Of a stretch of DNA of 64,000 nt, positions 51,483-59,452 are shown in pieces. The position numbers and the translations under genes were made by a program. The DNA lies in contig NZ_CP078143.1 of the NCBI RefSeq assembly GCF_019891395.1, positions 3,609,001-3,673,000 on the forward strand, in the 5' to 3' direction. Under the pieces are notes generated by a model. It saw only the letters and a program-made list of their open reading frames with translations. It searched no databases and was not told where the DNA came from. The DNA comes from Nitratireductor kimnyeongensis (GTDB lineage Bacteria; Pseudomonadota; Alphaproteobacteria; Rhizobiales; Rhizobiaceae). Positions within the stretch are counted from its first letter, which is position 1, and every line of letters starts with the position of its first letter.

Positions 51483-51902
51483 ACCAGCGCCGACCTCAGA
51501 CGCCGTCCAGGCGGCCGTGCCGGATGGGAGACCAAGTCGGACAGGTCAGGTCGGATCCGCGGGCGGTTGGGCCGCAGCGCCCCGGTGACCGGGCCGGTGC
51601 GGGCACGTCCGGGTAGCGTCCGGGCAACGTCCGGGCAAGGGCGGACAGCCGACCTACGTTGCGGCCGCTTCCGTTTGCTCGGCGAGCGCATTCTTGTACC
51701 ACGCCCGCTTCGTGAAACAGACAGCTGTCCGCCGCTTGCGCCAGGTCGTGCTGACGGCGATGCTTCCATGCAAGTTGTGTTCGGCCTGTTTTGGAGACAC
51801 GCGCTCGCACCCGCTGATGCGCTATCCAACAAGGCGCCTGCATTCAGCTTGACGTCTCAGGGGAGCTCTCTGAAGGGAAAGGGCCCGGGGCTTCCCACCA
51901 CG
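51483..51902. other. Gap with GC-rich tandem repeats
   Basis: About 420 bases between convergent genes with no supported coding frame. It contains the 11-base tandem repeat at 51606-51638. A short stretch near 51650-51750 is open on both strands but has no family match. This is the right edge of the accessory region. Confidence 0.6.
51606..51638. repeat. Three tandem 11-base repeats
   Basis: CGTCCGGGTAG, CGTCCGGGCAA and CGTCCGGGCAA follow each other without gaps. The repeats are not part of a recognised gene or CRISPR array. Confidence 0.7.
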
Positions 51903-52772
51903 TCAGGCAAACCTCTTCGCAAACGCCACGAAAATGACGATCAGCCCGGTGGCGGCGATCATGGTCACTTCGATGGGCTCGTCCAACAGAATGCCCGCGA
52001 GACAGAGACCGAAGAACGGTTGGAGCAGTTGCAACTGTCCGACGCCCGCTATGCCGCCCAAGGCAAGCCCGCGATACCAGAACACAAAGCCCACCAGCAT
52101 GGAAAAGATGGACACGTAGGCGAGGCTCAGCCAAGCAGGTGCCGTAATGCTCTCCCATGAGGAGGGAAGGGTTAAAAGCGACAGCACCAGCATCATGGGA
52201 GCCGAGAGAACAAGCGCCCACGAAATAACCTGCCATCCGCCCAGACGACGTGACAGTCTTGCGCCTTCCGCATAGCCAAGACCGCACAGAATGATCGCTG
52301 CAATCATCAGAAAATCACCGGTGAGCGATCTTGCCCCGCCATTGGAAAGCGCGAAGACGGCCACTGTTACGCTTCCCATGCAGGAAAACAGCCAGAACAT
52401 CGGTTTCGGCCGCTCTCCACCACGCAGAACGCCGAATATGGCTGTCGCGAGCGGCAACAATCCGATGAAGACCATCGAGTGCGCAGACGTAACATGCTGA
52501 AGCGCGAGCGCTGTCAACAACGGAAACCCGATCACAACCCCAGCCGAAACGACCACAAGAGACAAGACATCTGAAGGCTGCGGCCGCGCCTGCCGCAAAC
52601 TTGCGAGCAGGGCAGCGCCGAGCAGCGCCGCAATGACTGCTCGCGCTGATGTCAGAAACAGCGGCGAAAAGTCCGCCACCGCGACCCGCGTTGCAGGCAG
52701 CGAACCGCTGAAGATGACAATGCCGAAGAAGCCGCTGCCCCAGCCTGCAACCGATGTTTCTGCTTTTTCCAT
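51903..52772 (-). CDS. DMT-superfamily (EamA) transporter
   Basis: A 289-residue membrane protein with ten predicted helices arranged as two EamA repeats of five. The first repeat contains FGIVIFSGSLPATRVAVADFSPLFLTSARAVIAALLG and the second ALVLSAPMMLVLSLLT. EamA proteins usually export amino acids or related metabolites. It is divergent from a MocR-type regulator, a frequent pairing for regulated exporters. Confidence 0.9.
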   Translation of the reverse strand: MEKAETSVAGWGSGFFGIVIFSGSLPATRVAVADFSPLFLTSARAVIAALLGAALLASLRQARPQPSDVLSLVVVSAGVVIGFPLLTALALQHVTSAHSMVFIGLLPLATAIFGVLRGGERPKPMFWLFSCMGSVTVAVFALSNGGARSLTGDFLMIAAIILCGLGYAEGARLSRRLGGWQVISWALVLSAPMMLVLSLLTLPSSWESITAPAWLSLAYVSIFSMLVGFVFWYRGLALGGIAGVGQLQLLQPFFGLCLAGILLDEPIEVTMIAATGLIVIFVAFAKRFA

Positions 52773-52838
52773 CTTACCTCGCTTTCCGTCACAGCCATAG
52801 GCAATTCTCTGTGGTGCCGGCAGCTACAAACCATTACA

Positions 52839-52850
52839 ATTTCTTGAAAT
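52839..52850. promoter_or_regulatory. Palindrome between the EamA and MocR genes
   Basis: ATTTC-TT-GAAAT, a 12-base palindrome in the 82-base gap between the divergent starts. It may be the MocR regulator's operator. Confidence 0.35.
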
Positions 52851-52854
52851 CGTA

Positions 52855-54303
52855 TTGATCAAAAGGGCCACACAGTTGAGCGGTAGGCAGCAGAATTTCA
52901 GTGCAAAGGGCGCGCGTACTTTGGATGTGATGAAGGCGATCCGGGGAAAAATCGCGAACCGCGCACTCGGCCCAGGGGACAGGCTGCCGTCAATCCGGGC
53001 TTTTGCGAAAACCATGCAGGTTTCCCCCTCCACGGTCGTCGAAGCCTATGACCGGCTCGCGGCGGACGGGGATATTCGCGCCAAGCGGGGTTCGGGGTTC
53101 TACGTATCCACCACCGCCCTGCCACCACTGACACTGGCGGAGGATCTGCCTCGAACGGAGCGTGCCGTCGATCCTTTCTGGGTGTCTCGCCAGTCGCTTG
53201 ATGCTGACCCTACGACTGTCAAACCCGGCTGCGGCTGGCTTCCGGCGGATTGGATGCCCCATGAGGACTTGCGTCGCGCATTGAGGAACGTCGCCAGGGG
53301 AGAGGGGCCGGTTTTATCGGATTATGGTAGCACCCGCGGCTCGATTGCGCTGCGTCGTCTCCTGATGGGGCGCTTTGCCGACGAAGGTATCGAAGTATTT
53401 TCCGAGCAGCTCATGCTGGCAGGATCTGGCACGCAAGCGGTGGATCTCGTGTGTCGCTTCTTTCTTCGGCCCGGCGATACCGTTCTGGTCGATGATCCCT
53501 GCTACTTCAACTTTCGAGCCCTGTTGCGCGCGCACCAAGTGAAGGTTGTCAGCGTTCCCTATACCCGCTCGGGACCGGATATTCCTTCCTTTGAGGCAAC
53601 GCTCGCTGCGGAACGTCCGCGCCTCTATCTCACCAACTCGGCACTTCACAATCCCACGGGGGCGACGCTCTCCGCGAATACGGCACATCGTTTGCTCAAT
53701 GAAGCTGCTGCCCATGATCTGATTATTGTCGAAGACGACATCTTCGCAGATTTCGAGCCCGAACCTTCAGTGAGATTGGCGGCATTGGACGGGCTCAACC
53801 GCGTGATCCGTATAGGCAGTTTTTCCAAGACGCTCTCGGCATCGGCACGCTGCGGCTATATCGCCGCCCGGCCAGACTGGATCGCTGACCTTGTGGACCT
53901 GCAGGTAGCGACCAGTTTTGGAGGTCCGAGCCCGGTGGCGGCGCAGTTGATCAGCGGTGTTTTGGCGAGTGGAAGCTATCGCAAGCACATGGAAGGGTTG
54001 CGCCGACGCCTTGCGGGCGCAAGGCAGAAAACCGTCGACACGCTGCGCCCCCTCGGCATCGAACCCTGGCTGATGCCACGCGGGGGCTTCTACCTCTGGT
54101 GCCGGTTGCCAGACGGTTACGATTCCGCCGACGTGGCGCGCACGAGCCTGGCCAAAGGTGTTGTTCTTGCGCCGGGGAACGTGTTCAGCGCTTCGCAGAC
54201 TGCGACCAGTTTCATGCGCTTCAACGTTGCCCACTGTGATGACCCGATCGTCGCGGAAATTCTCCAACAATCCCTTCAAAGGTGCGCTCCCAGCAGCCTT
54301 TGA
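52855..54303 (+). CDS. MocR-type regulator (GntR HTH fused to a class I aminotransferase domain)
   Basis: A 482-residue PLP-dependent regulator: a GntR winged HTH (about 20-90, LGPGDRLPSIRAFAKTMQVSPSTVVEAYDRLAADG) and a fold-type I aminotransferase domain with the PLP lysine K325 in IGSFSKTLSASARCGY. MocR regulators sense amino-acid-like effectors through PLP chemistry. The TTG at 52855 is used; a TTG at 52876 or ATG at 52930 are possible alternatives. It is divergent from the EamA exporter and probably controls it. Confidence 0.9.
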   Translation: MIKRATQLSGRQQNFSAKGARTLDVMKAIRGKIANRALGPGDRLPSIRAFAKTMQVSPSTVVEAYDRLAADGDIRAKRGSGFYVSTTALPPLTLAEDLPRTERAVDPFWVSRQSLDADPTTVKPGCGWLPADWMPHEDLRRALRNVARGEGPVLSDYGSTRGSIALRRLLMGRFADEGIEVFSEQLMLAGSGTQAVDLVCRFFLRPGDTVLVDDPCYFNFRALLRAHQVKVVSVPYTRSGPDIPSFEATLAAERPRLYLTNSALHNPTGATLSANTAHRLLNEAAAHDLIIVEDDIFADFEPEPSVRLAALDGLNRVIRIGSFSKTLSASARCGYIAARPDWIADLVDLQVATSFGGPSPVAAQLISGVLASGSYRKHMEGLRRRLAGARQKTVDTLRPLGIEPWLMPRGGFYLWCRLPDGYDSADVARTSLAKGVVLAPGNVFSASQTATSFMRFNVAHCDDPIVAEILQQSLQRCAPSSL

Positions 54304-54341
54304 AGCACGGGCAGAAGCGTGCCCGACGGCCACAAAAGCCC

Positions 54342-54370
54342 TTGACAGAAAGTTAAAACACGTCACTAAT
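54342..54370 (+). promoter_or_regulatory. Probable sigma-70 promoter of the tct operon
   Basis: A perfect TTGACA at 54342-54347, a 17-base spacer and ACTAAT (54365-54370) as the -10, 33 bases before the tctC ATG. The following palindrome overlaps the -10, so a bound repressor would block the promoter. Confidence 0.6.
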
Positions 54371-54393
54371 TATCTAACTGTTTGTTTAATTAG
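54366..54393. promoter_or_regulatory. Candidate operator at the tct promoter
   Basis: CTAATTA and TAATTAG form a perfect 7-base inverted repeat with a 14-base spacer, overlapping the -10 and likely start site of the tctC promoter. It is the natural candidate site for the operon's own TetR regulator or for MocR. Confidence 0.5.
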
Positions 54394-54402
54394 GGGAACA
54401 AA

Positions 54403-55425
54403 ATGAAGAGCAAAAAACTTGCCAAAAGCTGGATTTCTGCGGCTTTCGCAGCGTCTGCATTTCTTGCCGTGCCAGCCATTGCCGAGGAGTGGAAGCCGAC
54501 CGAGCCCGTGACGATCATCGTTCCGTGGTCCGCCGGGGGGTCCACGGACACGGTCACTCGCGTTGTTGCCGGCGAACTCAGCAAGGCCTTCGGCCAGAAC
54601 TTCGTGATCATCAATCAGCCGGGTGCATCGGGCTCCGTCGGCACCCGTGCGGTCTGGGAGGCCCCGCACGACGGCATGACCATGGCCGCGGGCGCAGCCG
54701 CCGATCTCGGCGCCTATCCGGTTTTCGGAACCCTGGATGCGACGCTTGATCAATGGCGGCTTTATCTCCATGTGGCCAATCCGGGCCTCGTGTCGGTGCG
54801 CGCCGACAGCGAATGGGAGAACTTTGGCGATCTTCTGGAAGCCATGAAGTCGGCGAGCGAGCCGATCACGGTTTCCTCGGGCGGACTTTCCTCCGCCACC
54901 GCCATCTCCATGCAGGCGCTCGAAAAGGCCGCATCAGGCATCAAGTTTCGCCAGATCGTCTATGAGGGCGGCAATCCTGCCGTGATCTCGACGGTGTCGG
55001 GTGAAACGCAGTTTACGGCCCAGACGGCAACGGAGCAGGTGGACATGATCCGCGCCGGGCGGCTCAAGCCTCTCGCGGTGATTGCCGATCAGCCGCTCGA
55101 GCTTCAGGGCTATGGCACGGTTCCGCCGGTGACCGACTGGTTGCCAGAGGTGGCCAGCGCACCCAACTTCTTCGGTATTTTTATCCCCGCCGATGCACCC
55201 AAAGAGGTGCTCGACGCGATGGACAAGGTGTGGAGTGAGGAGATCGCCAACTCCGAGGTGATGAAGAAGCATGCCGCCGAGCGCGGCGCGCTCTTCAAGG
55301 CGACCCATGGTGAAGAGGCGGCGAAGACAGCGCTTCCTTTCCTCTCGATCAATGCCTGGCAACAGTTCGACAGCGGCGCTGCGCCGAACGATCCGAGCAA
55401 GTTCGGCATTCCGCGCCCCGAATAG
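54403..55425 (+). CDS. tctC: Tripartite tricarboxylate transporter substrate-binding protein (TctC family)
   Basis: The periplasmic solute-binding part of a TTT transporter. The 340-residue protein has a signal peptide (cleaved after AIA, about residue 26) and the TctC/Bug fold beginning VTIIVPWSAGGSTDTVTR, with the substrate-contact region FVIINQPGASGSVGTRAVW. These proteins bind carboxylates or sugar acids. It is the first gene of the operon and a stable hairpin follows it. Confidence 0.92.
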   Translation: MKSKKLAKSWISAAFAASAFLAVPAIAEEWKPTEPVTIIVPWSAGGSTDTVTRVVAGELSKAFGQNFVIINQPGASGSVGTRAVWEAPHDGMTMAAGAAADLGAYPVFGTLDATLDQWRLYLHVANPGLVSVRADSEWENFGDLLEAMKSASEPITVSSGGLSSATAISMQALEKAASGIKFRQIVYEGGNPAVISTVSGETQFTAQTATEQVDMIRAGRLKPLAVIADQPLELQGYGTVPPVTDWLPEVASAPNFFGIFIPADAPKEVLDAMDKVWSEEIANSEVMKKHAAERGALFKATHGEEAAKTALPFLSINAWQQFDSGAAPNDPSKFGIPRPE

Positions 55426-55437
55426 GCAGGAATTGTG

Positions 55438-55464
55438 GCTCCCCTTGCTGAGAGGCGGGGGAGC
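55438..55464. terminator. Stem-loop between tctC and tctA
   Basis: GCTCCCC and GGGGAGC arms with a 13-base loop, 13 bases after tctC. There is no T-run. Hairpins at this place often raise the level of the binding-protein message relative to the membrane genes downstream. Confidence 0.5.
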
Positions 55465-55544
55465 TCTTAACGCTTCGCCTAAAACCAATCGGAAGGTTTG
55501 CGCTGCCAGTTTCCTGGCCGCGCTGACCCCTTCTGTCGACAAGC

Positions 55545-57065
55545 ATGGCCATGGACGGACTAAATCATTTCCTGGGCGCGATCGCCGAGATCGGGTTTTC
55601 CGCGCAGATCATCGTTGTTTTCTGGGCCACGCTCCTCGGCATCACCGTGGGCATGATCCCGGGCCTGACGGCGACGTTGGGCGTCGCGCTGGTGACGACG
55701 CTGACCTTCACAATGGAGCAAAACACGGCGATTCTCGTCCTGATCTGCGTTTATATCGGCGCGATCTATGGCGGCGGGCGCACGGCCATTTTGCTCAACA
55801 TCCCCGGGACGCCGGCCAATGCCGCTTCCGCTCTTGAAGGTTTTCCACTGGCCCGGAAAGGGCGGGCAGGCGAGGCGATGGCGGTGGCCACTACGGGTTC
55901 GTTTCTGGGCTCGGTCGTCGGCATGGTGGGGCTGGCGCTGGTCGCGCCCTGGCTTGCTGAGTTCGCGCTTGATTTCACCTCCTTCGAATTCTTCTGGCTT
56001 GCCGTCTTCGGCATTGTCCTTTGTGGCCAGCTCACGGCCATGGACGACGCGCTGAAAGGCTGGATCGCCGGCTTTTTCGGTCTGCTTGTCGCCATGGTCG
56101 GACAGGAGAGCATTCACGCCTATGCCCGCTTTTCCTACGGCATTCGGGACCTTGAAGGCGGGTTTGGCCTTTTGCCGGTGCTTGTCGGCGCATTTGGTTG
56201 CACGGAAGTCTTCATCGTCATGCGGCAGGAAGCCACCCGCGCCGTTGCCGGCAAGGTGACGGGAGTTTTCCATTCCGCGCTGTCTTCCTTCGGCCACGCG
56301 CGCACCTGGTTGCGGTCCGGCTTTATCGGCACGTTCATGGGCGTGGTTCCAGGTGTCGGCGAGGATATGGGCGCTTGGGTTTCCTACGCTGCCGCAAAAC
56401 GTGCGTCCAAACGCAAGGAAGAATATGGGCAGGGATCGACCGAGGGGCTGCTCGCCGCAGAGACCGGAAACAACGCCGCCGTGCCCGGCGCGCTGATCCC
56501 GGTTCTGACGCTTGCCATCCCCGGGTCCGCGCCGGCGGCAGTTCTTCTGGCAGCCATGATCATCCATGGTCTCCGGCCCGGTCCCCTGATCATGATCACG
56601 CAGGCCGACTTCTTCTATTCGGTCGTGGCCATGGTGTTCTGGGCAAGCTGCGCCATGCTGATATTGGGACTGCTTCTCACGCGGCCGCTGTTGCTTATCC
56701 TGAAGGTGCGGCGCGAATGGCTGATGGGCATCATCTTCGTCTTGTGCACCGTTGGCGCTTTCGCCATCGCCGGCCGCATTTTTGATGTCTGGGTCATGAT
56801 CGGCTTCGGTCTGATCGGATTCCTGATGCGTGAGGCGGGCTTCCCGGTCGCTCCCATGATCCTTGGTGTCGTGCTCGGTCCGATCCTCGACAACAATCTG
56901 CGCCGCAGCCTCGCATTGACGCAAGGCGATCCGATTCCCTTTGTGACGCGCCCGATAAGCGCGGTGATCGCGACACTGGTTTTCCTCATCATCATTTTCA
57001 GCCTGCCGCCGGTACGTCGCCGCGTCGCCAGCTTGCGCACCCGCTTTATGGGAGGTGAGCGATGA
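55545..57065 (+). CDS. tctA: Tripartite tricarboxylate transporter large membrane subunit (TctA family)
   Basis: The 506-residue integral membrane subunit with about 12 predicted helices. Conserved features are the N-terminal GITVGMIPGLTATLGVALV, YGGGRTAILLNIPGTPANAASALEGFPLARKG and GVVPGVGEDMGAW. It pairs with the TctC and TctB proteins for carboxylate uptake. The start is at ATG 55545 or 55551. The stop overlaps the Gfo/Idh start by 4 bases, linking transport and catabolism in one message. Confidence 0.95.
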   Translation: MAMDGLNHFLGAIAEIGFSAQIIVVFWATLLGITVGMIPGLTATLGVALVTTLTFTMEQNTAILVLICVYIGAIYGGGRTAILLNIPGTPANAASALEGFPLARKGRAGEAMAVATTGSFLGSVVGMVGLALVAPWLAEFALDFTSFEFFWLAVFGIVLCGQLTAMDDALKGWIAGFFGLLVAMVGQESIHAYARFSYGIRDLEGGFGLLPVLVGAFGCTEVFIVMRQEATRAVAGKVTGVFHSALSSFGHARTWLRSGFIGTFMGVVPGVGEDMGAWVSYAAAKRASKRKEEYGQGSTEGLLAAETGNNAAVPGALIPVLTLAIPGSAPAAVLLAAMIIHGLRPGPLIMITQADFFYSVVAMVFWASCAMLILGLLLTRPLLLILKVRREWLMGIIFVLCTVGAFAIAGRIFDVWVMIGFGLIGFLMREAGFPVAPMILGVVLGPILDNNLRRSLALTQGDPIPFVTRPISAVIATLVFLIIIFSLPPVRRRVASLRTRFMGGER

Positions 57066-58099
57066 GCGTGAAAAATGTACTCCTTTGCGGTTTCGGTGCA
57101 TTCGGCGCGCAGCATGCAGCTGCCTGGCGGCAGAGCACGACTGCTCCGTGCCTTTATGTCAGCGATCCCGACCCTGCCGCCCGTGACAGGGCGCTTGCTG
57201 TCGGCCTCGAGCATGTGGCGGAGGATCCCTCCGTCTATCTGGACCGTGTCGATCTCGTTGACATTGTCACGCCGCCACGCCTGCACCTGCCCGTCGCGCT
57301 GACAGCTCTTGGGCGCGGCAAACACGTTTTCATCGAGAAGCCGGCCGTGACATCGCTGGATGAGGGGCGGCGGCTGATGGCTGCGGTGGAGACTTCGGGC
57401 TGCGCTGTCCAGATCGGTTTCGTTCTGCGCTGTCATCCGCTCGTCGAAAAGGCGAGGGGGATTCTTGCATCCGGAGACATCGGTCGCCTGCTTGCGGTAG
57501 AAGGCCATTTTTCCGGCTGGAAGCGGATGCGTGATGATTCCACCATCCTTGAGAACGACGGTGTGCACTTCCTCGATCTCATGCGCCATCTGGCCGGTGT
57601 TCCCGTGCGGTCGGTCGCGGCCCGTGGATCAAGCCTTCTCGGCGCTCCGAAAAACGATGACATCCGCATCGACCTGACTTTCGGAGAAGGCATAAGCGGC
57701 AATCTGCGGCTCGGCATTCTTGCCTGCGGTGAGGTGGAAGACGGTTTCATGCCGGGAGCGGTGACCACAAAGCGGCTGCGGCTGATTGGCGATGCCGGCA
57801 ACATCGTCATCGATTTCAATCGCAACACGCTGATGCAGGCGCAGGTCTCCTATATGCCCAAATCGGGCGGCTGGAATGTGGTTCCCGGCGCGATGACGAC
57901 CGAACAGGTGATCGGGGTCACTCCCCTATCTCTTCTGGCGAAGAGCTTCGATCAGTTCGTATCCGCGATCGAAAGCGGCGGGCCGACCCTGTGCAGCGCC
58001 GATGAGGGGGCTTTGGAGATGGCATCGCTTCTCGAAGCCATCGACCAGGCGCTTCTGCAAAAGCCGCTTCCGCAGATCGCACTAGAGAAGGGAACGTGA
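57062..58099 (+). CDS. Gfo/Idh/MocA-family NAD(P)-dependent oxidoreductase
   Basis: A 345-residue oxidoreductase. The N-terminal Rossmann domain has VLLCGFGAFGAQHAAAW and the signature EKP (92-94) in HVFIEKPAVTSLDEG; the C-terminal domain carries LENDGVHFLDLMRHLAG. Family members oxidise or reduce sugars and sugar acids at one carbon. It overlaps tctA and tctB by 4 bases each, so it is translationally tied to the transporter genes. Confidence 0.92.
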   Translation: MSVKNVLLCGFGAFGAQHAAAWRQSTTAPCLYVSDPDPAARDRALAVGLEHVAEDPSVYLDRVDLVDIVTPPRLHLPVALTALGRGKHVFIEKPAVTSLDEGRRLMAAVETSGCAVQIGFVLRCHPLVEKARGILASGDIGRLLAVEGHFSGWKRMRDDSTILENDGVHFLDLMRHLAGVPVRSVAARGSSLLGAPKNDDIRIDLTFGEGISGNLRLGILACGEVEDGFMPGAVTTKRLRLIGDAGNIVIDFNRNTLMQAQVSYMPKSGGWNVVPGAMTTEQVIGVTPLSLLAKSFDQFVSAIESGGPTLCSADEGALEMASLLEAIDQALLQKPLPQIALEKGT

Positions 58100-58608
58100 T
58101 GATGCGTACCATGAACAGGACCGATTTCCTTTCCGGCCTCGTTGTGGCGGCGTTGGGCGCGGCGGGACTGGTCGAAGCTCTGCGGATGCCGCGTTTCGAG
58201 GCGCGTGGTGCGGATCCCTTCACCGTGCCAGGTCTCACGCCGGGTCTTCTGAGCGCGATTTTATGCGTGCTGGGTGTCGTGCTTGTGCTGCGCGGCATGT
58301 CGGGCAGGGTTTTGTCCGAAAGTGCGCGACCCAGCATCACGCAATGGACCCGCGCCAGTGCAATCCGGACGCTCTTCACCATCGTGATGGTGCTTTTGTA
58401 TGGCACGCTTCTGTTCGGCCGCATGCCCTTCTTCCACGCCACCGCGCTTTTCGTTTTTGTGTTTACTGTCGGGGCAGAGCTGATCGATACCGAACGACGC
58501 CTGCCAGCCTGGAAACTTTTGATAGGCGGGCTTTTGCTTGCCTGCAGCGCGGCTTACGCGATCGATTTCGTGTTCACCGATCTCTTTCTCGTTCGGTTGC
58601 CGGGGTGA
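58096..58608 (+). CDS. tctB: Tripartite tricarboxylate transporter small membrane subunit (TctB family)
   Basis: The 170-residue small membrane subunit with four predicted helices. Family features include FEARGADPFTVPGLTPGLLSAILCVLGVVLV near the start. Its place after a Gfo/Idh gene rather than between tctC and tctA is unusual. The start is the first of ATGATG at 58096. Confidence 0.9.
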   Translation: MMMRTMNRTDFLSGLVVAALGAAGLVEALRMPRFEARGADPFTVPGLTPGLLSAILCVLGVVLVLRGMSGRVLSESARPSITQWTRASAIRTLFTIVMVLLYGTLLFGRMPFFHATALFVFVFTVGAELIDTERRLPAWKLLIGGLLLACSAAYAIDFVFTDLFLVRLPG

Positions 58609-58612
58609 CGCA

Positions 58613-59452
58613 ATGAAGCTTTCTCTCTGCAACGAAGTATTGCGTGATCTTTCCTTCGAGGTTCAGTGCCGGCTGGCTGCCGCTCTGCGGTATGACGGGC
58701 TCGAGATCGCGCCCTTCACCCTGTCGGACGAGCCTGCCTCCATTTCCGCTGCCGAGCGCCGGCGTCTGCGCACAATAGCCGTCGATCACGGGCTTGAGGT
58801 CACGGGTCTGCATTGGCTTTTGACAGCGCCGAAAGGGCTCTCCTTGACAAGCGACGACCCCGCTGTGGCGGCCCGCACGCGCGATCACATGCTGGCCATG
58901 ATCGAACTGTGCTCCGATCTTGGTGGACGTGTCCTCATCCATGGTTCGCCCGGGCAGCGCCAACTCCAGGACGCTGCTTCGCCGGAGCGAGCGCGCGAGA
59001 TCGCCACGGCGCATCTCGCTGCCGCAGGAGAGGCGGCGGCACAAGCCGGCGTTCTGTATTGCATCGAACCATTGGCACCCTCCATGGACGATTTCGTCAA
59101 TACGGTTGCCGACGCGGTGAAGCTGGTCGAAACCATTGGATCGCCCGGCTTTGCGACCATGCTCGACACCTATGCGGCGGTGGGCGGCGAAGCCGAGCCA
59201 GCAGAAGCGGTTCTGGACCGATTTCTGCCCGGCGGCCATGTACGCCACATTCATTTCAACGACCGCTCGAAGCGTGGGCCGGGGCTCGGTGATGACCGGT
59301 TTGCACCAATCATCGATTGCCTCGTCCGGCATGACTATGACGGCGTGATCGCCGTGGAGCCATTTGACTACCACCCCGATGGGCCAACGGCGGCTGCCTT
59401 TGCCGCGGGGTATGTCCGGGGACTTTTTGAAATGCGGAAGGAACGCTCATGA
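58613..59452 (+). CDS. Sugar phosphate isomerase/epimerase-type TIM-barrel protein
   Basis: A 279-residue AP-endonuclease-2-like (xylose isomerase-like) barrel with the start KLSLCNEVLRDLSFEVQ. It has a probable metal site formed by E and H residues in LYCIEPLAP, the LDTYAAVGGEAEPAEA region, the GHVRHIHFNDRSKRGPG motif and VIAVEPFDYHPDG. Such proteins isomerise or epimerise free or phosphorylated sugars and keto acids. It lies 4 bases after tctB and overlaps the enolase-superfamily gene by 4 bases. Confidence 0.9.
   Translation: MKLSLCNEVLRDLSFEVQCRLAAALRYDGLEIAPFTLSDEPASISAAERRRLRTIAVDHGLEVTGLHWLLTAPKGLSLTSDDPAVAARTRDHMLAMIELCSDLGGRVLIHGSPGQRQLQDAASPERAREIATAHLAAAGEAAAQAGVLYCIEPLAPSMDDFVNTVADAVKLVETIGSPGFATMLDTYAAVGGEAEPAEAVLDRFLPGGHVRHIHFNDRSKRGPGLGDDRFAPIIDCLVRHDYDGVIAVEPFDYHPDGPTAAAFAAGYVRGLFEMRKERS

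Noticed and set aside
51606..51638. CRISPR array
   Set aside because: Units are only 11 bases, directly adjacent and without spacers; there are no cas genes.
51496..51843. Minus-strand frames in the repeat-bearing gap
   Set aside because: Pro/Arg-rich translations caused by GC-rich repeats, not proteins.
38216..51902. Prophage or integrative element with integrase
   Set aside because: No integrase, recombinase other than the dead IS3 copy, or phage structural gene is present, and no second copy of the tRNA-Ser end was noticed by eye.
55560..57101. 513-codon antisense frame over tctA
   Set aside because: Rich in His, Gln and Asp as expected for the complement of a hydrophobic protein; TctA is well supported.
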